From NCBI RefSeq assembly GCF_030817415.1, contig NZ_JAUSZI010000002.1, positions 7,192,001 through 7,256,000 on the forward strand: DNA of 64,000 bases, written 5' to 3'. The notes beneath the pieces are model-generated. The model saw only the letters and a program-made list of their open reading frames with translations, did no database searches and was not told the DNA's origin. The first letter of the stretch is position 1, and each line of letters begins with the position of its first letter. The position numbers and the translations under genes were made by a program. The DNA is from Streptomyces umbrinus (lineage in GTDB: Bacteria > Actinomycetota > Actinomycetes > Streptomycetales > Streptomycetaceae). Below, piece after piece: positions 43,086 to 51,945 of the stretch.

Positions 43086-44105
43086 TCATCGCACGCCCCC
43101 CTGTTCCGCGTCCTCGGCACGCGTCTGGAGCTTGAGACCGGCCAGGGCGAGCACCAGGATGATCACGGTCAGGACGGTGGAGATCGCCGCTCCGTAGCCC
43201 ACCTGCGTCTTCTCGAAGAAGGTGGTGAAGGAGAAGTAGGAGGGCACGTTCGTCGCCCCGCCGGGCCCGCCCTTCGTGAGGACGTACACCGCGCCGAACA
43301 CCTTGAGCGCGGCGATCGTGCACCAGAGGAGCACGACGTAGATCTCGGGCCTGATCTGCGGCAGCGTGATGTGCCAGAACCGCCGCCACCAGCCCGCCCC
43401 GTCCAGCTCGGCGGCCTCGTACAGCTGCGGGTCGACGCGTTGCAGGCCCGCCATGAAGACGACGAGCGGGAAGCCGATCTGGACCCACACCATCACGCCC
43501 ATGACGGTGTAGAGCGCGAGGTCGGGGTCGCCGAGCCAGTCCTGCTGGAGGCCCCCGAGGCCGATGGCCTTCAGGACCTCGTTCAGCGAGCCGTTCTCCG
43601 GCGCGAGGATCCAGCTCCACACGATGCCCGCGACCGCGATCGGCAGCACCTGCGGCAGATAGAAGCAGGCACGCAGCACGGCGACCGTCCTGCTGCCGAA
43701 GTGCTTGCCGACGAAGTCGAACAGGGCGGCGGCGAGGACGAGTCCGACGACGGTCGGTACGGCCGCCATCGCCACGACCATGAACAGGCTGTGCCGGAAG
43801 GACGCCCAGAACTCCGAATCGTCCATCAGCTCCCGGTAGTTGGCGAGCCCGGTCCACTTCGGCGTACCCACGCCCTGCCACTCGGTGAAGCTCACCCCCG
43901 TGTTCATCAGGAACGGCACGACGATGATCGCGAAGAAGGCGAGCACCCCGGGGAGCAGGAACAGCGCGTACGAGTCGCGGGGGCGGCGCGGCTTCTTCGC
44001 GCGGTGATGCGCTTCGACGACATCACCGCCCCGGCTGCCCGGGCCGCGCCGACTGCCCCGGCCGCCCCGGTCGCCCGGTCCGCCCCGTTCGACGGTGACC
44101 GTCAT
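43086..44105 (-). CDS. carbohydrate ABC importer permease, MalF-type
   Basis: 339 residues. A basic, Gly/Arg-rich cytoplasmic leader of about 45 residues precedes six membrane segments; EAA loop EAAELDGAGWWRRFWH. Start ATG 44105 overlaps the binding-protein stop by 4 bp (ATGA), indicating translational coupling. Partner of the MalG-type protein downstream. Confidence 0.92.
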   Translation of the reverse strand: MTVTVERGGPGDRGGRGSRRGPGSRGGDVVEAHHRAKKPRRPRDSYALFLLPGVLAFFAIIVVPFLMNTGVSFTEWQGVGTPKWTGLANYRELMDDSEFWASFRHSLFMVVAMAAVPTVVGLVLAAALFDFVGKHFGSRTVAVLRACFYLPQVLPIAVAGIVWSWILAPENGSLNEVLKAIGLGGLQQDWLGDPDLALYTVMGVMVWVQIGFPLVVFMAGLQRVDPQLYEAAELDGAGWWRRFWHITLPQIRPEIYVVLLWCTIAALKVFGAVYVLTKGGPGGATNVPSYFSFTTFFEKTQVGYGAAISTVLTVIILVLALAGLKLQTRAEDAEQGGVR

Positions 44106-45400
44106 GGGGCCTGTACGCCCTTGTCGTACGCCGATTCCACCGCGTCCAGGTAGGCGTCCGGCTTCGTGCTCCCCGTGATCAGTTTCTGGGTCTCGGAGAC
44201 GAGCACGTCGTAGAAGCCGGCGACCGGCCAGTCGGGGTAGAAGGCCAGCCCGTCGCGCTCGGCGAGGGTATTGAAGTTGGCGATGAGCCCCTTGGAGCGC
44301 GGGTCCGTGATGGCGGCGGGGTCGGCGGCCACCGGGACTCCGCCGTTGTTGCCGAGCAGGTTCTGGATCTTCTTCGACATGGTGATGTCGATGAAGTCGT
44401 ACGCCAGGTCCTTGTTCTTGGCGCCCTTGGGGACCACCCAGAGGTTGCCGCCCGAGCCGAGGGTCATGTTCGAGCCGGGCCACAGGAAGGTGCCCCAGTC
44501 GACCTTGCTCTCCGCGACGAACCGGCCGTACCACCAGCTGCCGGAGAACAGGATCGGGCTCTTGCCCTGGATGAAGGCGACCCCGGCGTCCTCCGCCTTC
44601 GTACCGGTGGACTTCTCGCTGATGTAGCCCTTCTTCACCCAGTCCGCGAAGGTCTCGGCGCCGTACGTCCAGGCGGCGTCGTGGAAGTCGGGCTTGCCCT
44701 TGTAGAGCTCGTACGAGTCCACCCAGGCGCGGTCGGCCTTCGACAGCGCGAGCTGGTATAGGTACTGCTGGGCGACGTACTCGGCGCCCGCGTTGGCGAG
44801 CGGGGTGATGCCCTCGTCGACGAACCTGTCCATGGCGGCGGTCAGTTCGTCGAACGTCTTCGGCTCGGCGATCCCGTACTTCTTGAAGAGGTCCTTGTTG
44901 TAGAACACCATCGTGTACTCGGCGTAGTTGGGGATCCCGTACCACTTGCCGGAACCCATCACGCCCTTGGCGTCGTACTGGCTGGTGGTCCGCACACCGG
45001 CGCTGAGCTTCTTGTCCCAGCCGCGCTTGGTGACCTCCGGGGACAGGTCGGTGAGAAGTCCCTGCTGGGAGAGGTGCCCGGCCGTCGCGTTGCCCTTGTT
45101 GTACTCCATGAGGTCGGGCGCGTCATTGGAGTTGAGGACCATCGGGGCCGTCTTCTGGATCTGTTCGAAGCCCTTCTCCTCGAACTTCACCTGCACGCCC
45201 GGATGGGTCCTCTCGAACTCCTTGATGGCCTCTTTCCAGGCCACGCCCATCGCGCTGTTGGGCGCTTCGTAGTGCCACAGCTTGAGTGTCTTCCCGTCGG
45301 AGGACCCGCTGTCCGAGTCGCCGCCGCAGGAGGCCAGCAGCAGGGTGGTGCTCACCACCGCCGCGGCCGCGGCCATCACATGCCTTCGTGCCGTCAACAT
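44102..45400 (-). CDS. sugar-binding lipoprotein of the alpha-xyloside ABC importer
   Basis: 432 residues; signal peptide with lipobox LLASC near residue 26, then a Ser/Gly/Asp linker and an extracellular binding fold (LKLWHYEAPNSAMG, EFERTHPGVQVKFEEKG, YTMVFYNKDLFKKYG). Start ATG 45400 sits 7 bp after GGAGG, which decides against the longer frame to 45442. First gene of the five-gene operon (binding protein, two permeases, alpha-xylosidase, LacI). The enzyme downstream suggests xyloglucan or isoprimeverose-type ligands. Confidence 0.92.
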   Translation of the reverse strand: MLTARRHVMAAAAAVVSTTLLLASCGGDSDSGSSDGKTLKLWHYEAPNSAMGVAWKEAIKEFERTHPGVQVKFEEKGFEQIQKTAPMVLNSNDAPDLMEYNKGNATAGHLSQQGLLTDLSPEVTKRGWDKKLSAGVRTTSQYDAKGVMGSGKWYGIPNYAEYTMVFYNKDLFKKYGIAEPKTFDELTAAMDRFVDEGITPLANAGAEYVAQQYLYQLALSKADRAWVDSYELYKGKPDFHDAAWTYGAETFADWVKKGYISEKSTGTKAEDAGVAFIQGKSPILFSGSWWYGRFVAESKVDWGTFLWPGSNMTLGSGGNLWVVPKGAKNKDLAYDFIDITMSKKIQNLLGNNGGVPVAADPAAITDPRSKGLIANFNTLAERDGLAFYPDWPVAGFYDVLVSETQKLITGSTKPDAYLDAVESAYDKGVQAP

Positions 45401-45450
45401 CCAGTGCCTCCGGGGGAGTCGGATGGGATATCGGGACATCACGCAGCGTT

Positions 45451-45489
45451 CATCGAATCGATTCGATGCGGGATGTCCGAAGCGCTTCG
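45451..45489. promoter_or_regulatory. two LacI-type operators before the alpha-xyloside operon
   Basis: A perfect 18-bp palindrome CATCGAATCGATTCGATG at 45451-45468 and a perfect 12-bp one CGAAGCGCTTCG at 45478-45489, centres 24 bp apart. CG-centred palindromes such as GAAGCGCTTC are typical LacI-family sites. They lie 50-90 bp upstream of the binding-protein start, fitting repression by the operon's own LacI protein. Confidence 0.8.
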
Positions 45490-45589
45490 ACGGGGGAAGG
45501 TATGTGGGGGCTGTGGGCGCGTCAATGGGGTGCGCGTGAATTGGGGCGGGTGTTCGGTGGGCCGGACGAGGGAGCCGGGCGGGGTGTCC

Positions 45590-47110
45590 TCAGCGGCGGG
45601 CCCGGGGCTGGGCTTGGTCCGGGTCCGGGTCCGGGTCCGGGGCCTGGGTGTGGGTGTGGGCTTGGGTTGGGGCTGAGGCCGGGGCCGGGGCCCGGCGGCC
45701 CGCCCTCGTCGTGACGGAGATCAGGAGGGCGGCTGCCGCCGCCGCGACCGGTACTCCGTATCCGGCGGTCGCCGACACGTGCTCCACGACCCATCCGCCG
45801 GCCGCGGCCCCGCAGGCGATCCCGCCCAGCAGCCCCGTCACCGCCAGGGTCATCCCCTCGTTCAACCGGCCCTCGGGCGTGCGGTGCTGGACCAGGGTCA
45901 TGCCCGTGACCATGGCGGGGGCGGTCGCCATCCCGGCCACCAGCAGAGCCCCGGCGAGCACCACGAGGGAACCCGTGAGCGAGGCGGCCAGCAGCGGCAG
46001 CCACATCAGCAGGGCCATCGCGGCGAGGCTCCACGGGTGGCGTCGTTCGGCCGGGCTCGCCGGTTTCAGAGCCCCGTAGAGGAGCCCGGCGGCGCATGAT
46101 CCGGCCGCCTGGAGCCCGAGGACCATGCCCGCCGCCGCCCGGTGCCCCTGCGCGTCGGCGAACGCGATCGTCACCACCTCCATCGAGCCGAACACCGCAC
46201 CGGTGGCGAGGAACCCGACCAGCAGCGGCGGCATGCCGGGCGCCAGGGCCGGCGACCGGGTGGCTGTGGTCGTACGGCCCTGCGCGGGCGGTTCCGTCGA
46301 GCGCTGGGCGGCGAAGGTCAGTACGCCGGTCAGCAGCAGGGCGACCCCGACGAGGGTGCCGGCCTCCGGGAACAGGGCCCCGCACAGGAACGCGGCCAGT
46401 ACCGGCCCGAGCATGAAACACAGCTCGTCGGCGGCCTGTTCGAAGGAGTTCGCGGTGTGGAGGCGTACCGGATCGCCCTTCAGCAGATGCGCCCAGCGCG
46501 CCCGGGACATACCGCCGGTGTTGGGCGTGGTGGCCGTGGCGGCGTACGCGGCGAACAGCGTCCAGTCGGGCGCCCCGTACCGGACGCAGAGCACCAGCGC
46601 GAGCGAGCCGAGCGCCGCGATCCCCGTCGCGGGTACGGCGATCCGCGCCTGCCCGTACCGGTCGACCAGCCGGGCGGTCCAGGGCGCCACGACCGCTGTC
46701 GCCGCCAGCCCGGTCGCGGTGACGGCACCGGCGAGCGCGTACGAGCCCCGCGCCCCCGCGATCATGATCACCGCGCTCACGCTGAACATGCCCATGGGGA
46801 GCCGCGCGATCAGATTCCCGAGGGTGAAGGCCCGGGTGCCGGGGATGGTGAAGAGGCGGCGGTACGGGTTGCGGGGGTGGAGGCTGCTTTCGGGCGGGCT
46901 GCTTCGGTACGGGCTGCTTCCGTGCGGGTCGGGGTCGCGCCGAGGCCGTTTCGGGCCGGGGTCGGGGCCGGGGGCCCGTCGCCGCGGTCCGAAGTCGGCC
47001 ACCACCAGGCTGTCGGCGGTGACGGCGGGGATGGCCGTACGTACGTCGGGGCGGGGCCGGGGGTACGGCCGAGGGGGCTGCTGAAGGGATGGTCGGGGTG
47101 GTCGCGGCAT
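45590..47110 (-). CDS. MFS family transporter
   Basis: 506 residues, about 12 membrane segments starting near residue 90 (LFTIPGTRAFTLGNLIARLP). A long Pro/Arg-rich N-terminus (about 85 residues) and a Pro-Asp repeat tail (PDPDPDPD, from CCGGGT tandem repeats at about 45616-45645) flank the core and look dispensable; the true start may be internal. The core resembles drug- or metabolite-efflux MFS proteins of actinomycetes. Divergent from a LysR gene that may control it. Substrate unknown. Confidence 0.82.
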   Translation of the reverse strand: MPRPPRPSLQQPPRPYPRPRPDVRTAIPAVTADSLVVADFGPRRRAPGPDPGPKRPRRDPDPHGSSPYRSSPPESSLHPRNPYRRLFTIPGTRAFTLGNLIARLPMGMFSVSAVIMIAGARGSYALAGAVTATGLAATAVVAPWTARLVDRYGQARIAVPATGIAALGSLALVLCVRYGAPDWTLFAAYAATATTPNTGGMSRARWAHLLKGDPVRLHTANSFEQAADELCFMLGPVLAAFLCGALFPEAGTLVGVALLLTGVLTFAAQRSTEPPAQGRTTTATRSPALAPGMPPLLVGFLATGAVFGSMEVVTIAFADAQGHRAAAGMVLGLQAAGSCAAGLLYGALKPASPAERRHPWSLAAMALLMWLPLLAASLTGSLVVLAGALLVAGMATAPAMVTGMTLVQHRTPEGRLNEGMTLAVTGLLGGIACGAAAGGWVVEHVSATAGYGVPVAAAAAALLISVTTRAGRRAPAPASAPTQAHTHTQAPDPDPDPDQAQPRARR

Positions 47111-47193
47111 GGATCAACGTTCGCCCGGGCCTTCGGCGGGGGTCCAACACTTACTCCGTACCGATTGACGCACCCGCGTTGTAAGTTCGTCCG

Positions 47194-48165
47194 ATGCCCG
47201 CCCACCTCGATCCCCGCCTGCTGCGCGCCTTCCTCGCGGTAGCCGAGGACCTGCACTTCACACGTGCGGCCGCCCGGCTGTACGTCGCCCAGCAGGCCCT
47301 CAGCCGTGACATCCGGCGGCTGGAGCGGGAGTTGGGCGCCACCCTCTTCGTACGCACCACCCGGCAGGTGACGCTCACCCTCGACGGCGAGCGGCTGCTG
47401 CCCTACGCGCGGCGGGCGCTGGCGGCGCAGGACGAGCTGCTCTCCGCCTTCGGGCGGCCGGACGCCGAGCGGCCGCTGCTCGTGGACGTGAACAGCCCCG
47501 GGCTGGTCTCCGGGCGTGTCCTGGCCCTGGCCCGTGAACTCGCTCCGGACTGCGAGCTGATGACCCGCTTCGAGAGCGGCCTCACCGGCGCAGCCGCCGA
47601 ACTGCTCGCCGGGCGGCTCGACGCGTCCTTCGGGCGGTTCGCGGGCCTGGACCCGGCGGTCCGCGCCCGCCTGGAACAGCAGCCCGTGCGGTACGAGCCC
47701 ATGGCCGTGGTGCTGCCGGAGGACCACCGGCTGGCCGGATTGGATGCCATACCGCTCGACGCGCTGGCGGGCGAGCAGGTGTACGCCGGAGCCGGGAATC
47801 CCCGGACGCTGGAGTGGACCGACCTCGCCCGTCAGCTTTTCGAGGGACGAGGCATCGAGGTCGCGGCGCCGGCACCGCTCGCCGTCGGCACCGAGGAGTT
47901 CCAGAGGATCATGGCCAAGAAACGAAACCCCGTCCTGGCCGTGATGGATTTTCCGGCCATGCCCAAATCCGTCCTCCGGCCCCTCGTTGACCCCGTACCG
48001 CTGTCACCAGTATCGCTGGTGTGGCGGAAGGGACTGATGCATCGTGGAGTGAAGGCGTTGCGCACTGCGGCGGCGCGACTTGCGGGGGCGGAAGGGTGGC
48101 TGGAGCGTCCTCCGGAGGGTTGGATTCCGGCCACAGATGCACTCATCATGATGAGCCGGGCCTGA
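47194..48165 (+). CDS. LysR-family transcriptional regulator
   Basis: 323 residues; N-terminal winged helix (LRAFLAVAEDLHFTRAAARL then QQALSRDIRRLERELGATLF), followed by a two-lobed effector domain. Divergently transcribed from the MFS transporter 83 bp away, the standard layout in which LysR proteins regulate the neighbour. Ligand unknown. Confidence 0.93.
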   Translation: MPAHLDPRLLRAFLAVAEDLHFTRAAARLYVAQQALSRDIRRLERELGATLFVRTTRQVTLTLDGERLLPYARRALAAQDELLSAFGRPDAERPLLVDVNSPGLVSGRVLALARELAPDCELMTRFESGLTGAAAELLAGRLDASFGRFAGLDPAVRARLEQQPVRYEPMAVVLPEDHRLAGLDAIPLDALAGEQVYAGAGNPRTLEWTDLARQLFEGRGIEVAAPAPLAVGTEEFQRIMAKKRNPVLAVMDFPAMPKSVLRPLVDPVPLSPVSLVWRKGLMHRGVKALRTAAARLAGAEGWLERPPEGWIPATDALIMMSRA

Positions 48166-48376
48166 CACAGAACCCTCACTGTTGCTTACGTGCGCTACAT
48201 TCATGGGCCGGGTGCAGTGTGATAAAGGGGGCGCTCGGGCCGGATGGGGGTCCGGTCCGGACGACGAGTACGAGGGCCCGGGTCGTACATGCACCCCTGG
48301 AACCAGTCCCGTGGGGGGATGTGCGTGCGCGTGGAAAGTTGGCCGGAAGGCGCCCAACCGGGTCGGAGTGATTCCG

Positions 48377-49750
48377 ATGATCCCGGTGAGGGTGGAGCCG
48401 ATCCATCGGCCCGTCGTAAGGACGGTCGGTCGTTCCGTGGTGAGGCCGGTCAGGCGGCCCCTCGGGAGACGGATCAGTCCGTTTCGCGGCGACTTCGGCA
48501 GCGATGAATTCGGTGGCAGACCCTCCGGCGGTGGGGACTTCGACCGCGGGGACTTCGACCGTGGTGATTCCGGCCGGCGGGATTCCGGCCGGCGTGACAC
48601 CGACGTGTGGTTCCGCCGTGCCGCGGCCCCATCGGTGCCGCGACAGAGAGACGACGAGCCGAACGACGACGGGCGGAACAACGACGTGCTGAGCGACGAC
48701 CGGCGCGGTGACGGCCTGCGGGGTGACGGCTCGCGCGGTGATGACCTGCGCGGTGACGGCCTGCGCGGTGACGGCCCGTGGAGTGACGGCGAACACCGGA
48801 AGTACGGGGATCGTGGCGAGCGCGGCGAGTTCGGGCAGGGCGGGGAACAGAGAGACGGTGATCCGGGCGTGAGCCGGCCGGAGCACGGCCGGTCCGGAGG
48901 GGCCGTCGGTCCTGTCGGTGCCGTCGGTCCTGTCGTATCCACCGGGGCCCCCGTCATATCCACCGAGTCCGCCGGAGCCACCCGTTCCGTCTGGGACGAC
49001 GCGGACTCCGACGCCGCCCAGGACTCCTGGCAGGAGTCCGAGCACCCCGAGCACACCCACGACCCGCACGAGGTCACGGTCCAGCTCGACGGTGTGGGAC
49101 GGCAGTTGGAGGACTGGCTCGTCCAGCAGGCCAAGGGTGCCCCCAGCACCAAGGAGGCCTCGGACGGCCCGGTCTTCGTCGACGAGACGGGCCGCCGCAG
49201 CCGCAGGTACCGCAGGATCGGCATGGCTGTCGGCATGGCCTGCGCGGTCTACGCGGTGGTCATCCTCGCCACGCTCCTGTCGGGCAACTCCAGCGCGCCC
49301 TGGCTCCCGGAACTGGGCCAGGAGCAGGATGACAAGCCCGCCGGAAAGGTTGAGATCCCGCCGCTGCCCGCCGACTCCGCGGACCCGTCCGGCGCGGTGG
49401 TCCCCTCGCCCGGCGTGACGCCGTCGGCCGGTGGCACGGTGAGCAACGCGCCGGGCGCCGGTACCTCGACGGGCCCGTCGGCCAGCCCCACGGGCACGGG
49501 GAAGAGCACCGACCCGAAGCCGTCGGCGACCAACACGAAGCCCACCACACCGAAGCCGACGAACACCGCGCCGTCGAACACGCCTCCGGTCACGCCCGAC
49601 CCCGAGCCGACCGAGAGCGTCAGCAGCGACCCCTCGGATCCGCCGGCCGACACCGACACGGTCGCCGGTGACCCGCTCACGCCCGGTCCCGTGGCGTCGC
49701 CGGACCCGAGCGCCGCCCCAACCGCACAGTCCCCGGAGAACACCCTCTGA
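48377..49750 (+). CDS. single-span membrane protein with Asp/Arg/Gly repeats, upstream of matB-like gene
   Basis: About 457 residues. The cytoplasmic part is disordered and rich in R-G-D/G-D repeats (FDRGD, SGRRD, then about six LRGDG units encoded by 15-bp DNA repeats at 48536-48790); a calmer region (VTVQLDGVGRQLEDWLVQQAKG) precedes one membrane helix near residues 285-305 (IGMAVGMACAVYAVVILATLL), then a long Pro/Thr/Ser extracellular tail. The stop shares a base with the next start (TGATG), so it is coupled to the polysaccharide synthase gene and holds the position of matA in S. coelicolor/S. lividans. The N-terminus is uncertain: ATG 48377 has GGAG upstream; an open frame extends to 48182. 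Confidence 0.72.
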   Translation: MIPVRVEPIHRPVVRTVGRSVVRPVRRPLGRRISPFRGDFGSDEFGGRPSGGGDFDRGDFDRGDSGRRDSGRRDTDVWFRRAAAPSVPRQRDDEPNDDGRNNDVLSDDRRGDGLRGDGSRGDDLRGDGLRGDGPWSDGEHRKYGDRGERGEFGQGGEQRDGDPGVSRPEHGRSGGAVGPVGAVGPVVSTGAPVISTESAGATRSVWDDADSDAAQDSWQESEHPEHTHDPHEVTVQLDGVGRQLEDWLVQQAKGAPSTKEASDGPVFVDETGRRSRRYRRIGMAVGMACAVYAVVILATLLSGNSSAPWLPELGQEQDDKPAGKVEIPPLPADSADPSGAVVPSPGVTPSAGGTVSNAPGAGTSTGPSASPTGTGKSTDPKPSATNTKPTTPKPTNTAPSNTPPVTPDPEPTESVSSDPSDPPADTDTVAGDPLTPGPVASPDPSAAPTAQSPENTL

Positions 49751-51945
49751 TGGCACCCCGCACCAGCCGCCGCGGCGCAGAGCGGGGCGCCGTCCGGCGC
49801 CGACGCCTGCCCATGCGCTATCTACTGCCCTCGCTCATCCTCGTCGCCCTGATGGCGATGCTGATGCTGCGCGGCTTCGTCCACAGCGAGATCCTCGCCG
49901 ACCACCGCGTCCAGTCGCCGGCCGCCTCCGACCGGGTTCCCAAGGAGATCCTGGAGGGCGGCCCGGTGATCGACACCCGGGACGGCCGCGAGGACAGTGT
50001 GAACATCCCGGACCGCAAGCTGGTCCTGACCTTCGACGACGGCCCGGACCCCGAGTGGACGCCCAAGGTGCTCGACGTGCTCAAGAGGCACGACGCGCAC
50101 GCCGTCTTCTTCATCACCGGCACCATGGCCTCGCGCTACCCCGACCTCGTCCAGCGCATGGTCGACGAGGGCCACGAGATCGGTCTGCACACCTTCAACC
50201 ACCCCGACCTCTCGCTCCAGTCCAAGAGCCGGGTCGACTGGGAGCTGTCCCAGAACCAGCTCGCGCTGGCGGGCGCGGCCGGCATCCGGACCTCTCTCTT
50301 CCGGCCGCCGTACTCGTCGTTCGCGGGCGAGATGGACAACAAGTCGTGGCCGGTGACCGAGTACATCGGCAGCCGCGGCTACATCACGATCGTCAACAAC
50401 ACCGACAGCGAGGACTGGCGCAGGCCGGGCGTCGAGAAGATCATCAGCAACGCCACACCCAAGGGCGGCAAGGGCGCCGTCGTGCTGATGCACGACTCCG
50501 GCGGCGACCGCTCGCAGACCGTGGCCGCGCTCGACCGGTTCATCTCCGGACTCCAGGACGACGGCTACCGCTTCGACACGCTCACCGCCGCCCTGAAGGT
50601 GCCCAGCGCGCACACCGAGGTCGCCGGCCTCGACCTGTGGAAGGGCAAGGCGTGGGTCGTGGCGGTCCAGGCCTCCGAGAACACGACCTCCGTGCTGGTC
50701 GTCGGTCTCGCCATCATCGGTGCCCTCGTCATCGCCCGCTTCGGGCTGATGCTGCTGCTCTCCGTCCTGCACGCGCGCAAGGTCCGCCGCCGCGGCTTCA
50801 GTTGGGGCCGGCCGATCACCGAGCCGGTCTCCGTCCTGGTGCCCGCCTACAACGAGGCGAAGTGCATCGAGCAGACGGTCCACTCGCTCGTGGCGAGCGA
50901 TCACCCCATCGAGGTGATCGTCATCGACGACGGGTCGAGCGACGGCACCGCGCGCATCGTCGAGAACCTGCGCCTGCCGAACGTACGCGTCGTGCGCCAG
51001 CTCAACGCGGGCAAGCCCGCCGCCCTCAACAGGGGTGTGGCGAACGCCCGTTACGACCTCATCGTGATGATGGACGGCGACACCGTCTTCGAATCGGCCA
51101 CCGTCCGCGAGCTGGTCCAGCCCTTCGGCGACCCGAGCGTCGGCGCCGTCGCGGGCAACGCGAAGGTCGGCAACCGCGACTCGCTGATCGGTGCCTGGCA
51201 GCACATCGAGTACGTGATGGGCTTCAACCTCGACCGCCGTATGTACGACATGCTCAACTGCATGCCGACCATCCCGGGCGCGGTCGGCGCGTTCCGTCGC
51301 TCCGCGCTCAAGCGCGTCGGCGGCATGAGCGACGACACGCTCGCCGAGGACACCGACATCACCATCGCGATGCACCGCGACGGCTGGCGGGTCGTGTACG
51401 CGGAGAACGCCCGCGCCTGGACCGAGGCCCCGGAGTCCGTCCAGCAACTGTGGTCCCAGCGCTACCGCTGGTCGTACGGCACCATGCAGGCGATCTGGAA
51501 GCACCGCAGGGCGGTCATCGAACGCGGCCCGTCGGGCCGCTTCGGCCGCGTGGGCATGCCCCTCGTCTCCCTCTTCATGATCCTGGCCCCGCTGCTGGCC
51601 CCGCTGATCGACGTATTCCTTCTCTACGGGCTGGTGTTCGGCCCCACCGAGCAGACGATCCTCGCCTGGTTCGGCGTCCTGGCGGTCCAGGCGATCTGCG
51701 CGGCGTACGCGTTCCGCCTCGACAAGGAACGCATGACCCACCTCCTCTCCCTCCCGCTCCAACAGATCCTGTACCGCCAGCTCATGTACGTCGTGCTGCT
51801 CCAGTCCTGGATCACCGCCCTGACCGGCGGCCGACTGCGCTGGCAGAAGCTCCGGCGCACGGGCGCGGTCGGGCTTCCCGGCGCCGCGGGCCCGAGCGGC
51901 GGCGCCGCGCAACAGCCGGAGATGGACCGGAGGCCGGTCGGATGA
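49750..51945 (+). CDS. matB: bifunctional polysaccharide deacetylase / family 2 glycan synthase, MatB-like
   Basis: 731 residues. A membrane helix near the N-terminus leads to a NodB deacetylase domain (TFDDGPDPEWTPK; HTFNHPDLS; FRPPYSSF) on the outside, then a membrane helix (SVLVVGLAIIGALVIA) and a cytoplasmic processive GT2 domain (VPAYNEAKCIEQTV, VIDDGSSDGT, MMDGDT, QRYRW), then further membrane segments. This layout is that of MatB, which makes a poly-beta-1,6-N-acetylglucosamine-type adhesive polymer that clumps Streptomyces mycelium; partial deacetylation by the same protein is expected. Middle gene of a coupled three-gene operon. Confidence 0.88.
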   Translation: MAPRTSRRGAERGAVRRRRLPMRYLLPSLILVALMAMLMLRGFVHSEILADHRVQSPAASDRVPKEILEGGPVIDTRDGREDSVNIPDRKLVLTFDDGPDPEWTPKVLDVLKRHDAHAVFFITGTMASRYPDLVQRMVDEGHEIGLHTFNHPDLSLQSKSRVDWELSQNQLALAGAAGIRTSLFRPPYSSFAGEMDNKSWPVTEYIGSRGYITIVNNTDSEDWRRPGVEKIISNATPKGGKGAVVLMHDSGGDRSQTVAALDRFISGLQDDGYRFDTLTAALKVPSAHTEVAGLDLWKGKAWVVAVQASENTTSVLVVGLAIIGALVIARFGLMLLLSVLHARKVRRRGFSWGRPITEPVSVLVPAYNEAKCIEQTVHSLVASDHPIEVIVIDDGSSDGTARIVENLRLPNVRVVRQLNAGKPAALNRGVANARYDLIVMMDGDTVFESATVRELVQPFGDPSVGAVAGNAKVGNRDSLIGAWQHIEYVMGFNLDRRMYDMLNCMPTIPGAVGAFRRSALKRVGGMSDDTLAEDTDITIAMHRDGWRVVYAENARAWTEAPESVQQLWSQRYRWSYGTMQAIWKHRRAVIERGPSGRFGRVGMPLVSLFMILAPLLAPLIDVFLLYGLVFGPTEQTILAWFGVLAVQAICAAYAFRLDKERMTHLLSLPLQQILYRQLMYVVLLQSWITALTGGRLRWQKLRRTGAVGLPGAAGPSGGAAQQPEMDRRPVG

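Noticed and set aside
48182..48376. upstream extension of the membrane protein before matB
   Set aside because: Open frame without a ribosome site or helix/domain; ATG 48377 is better placed, though the start is not proven.
48536..48790. short regular repeats considered as a CRISPR array
   Set aside because: Units are 15-18 bp with no unique spacers and stay in frame as coding repeats.
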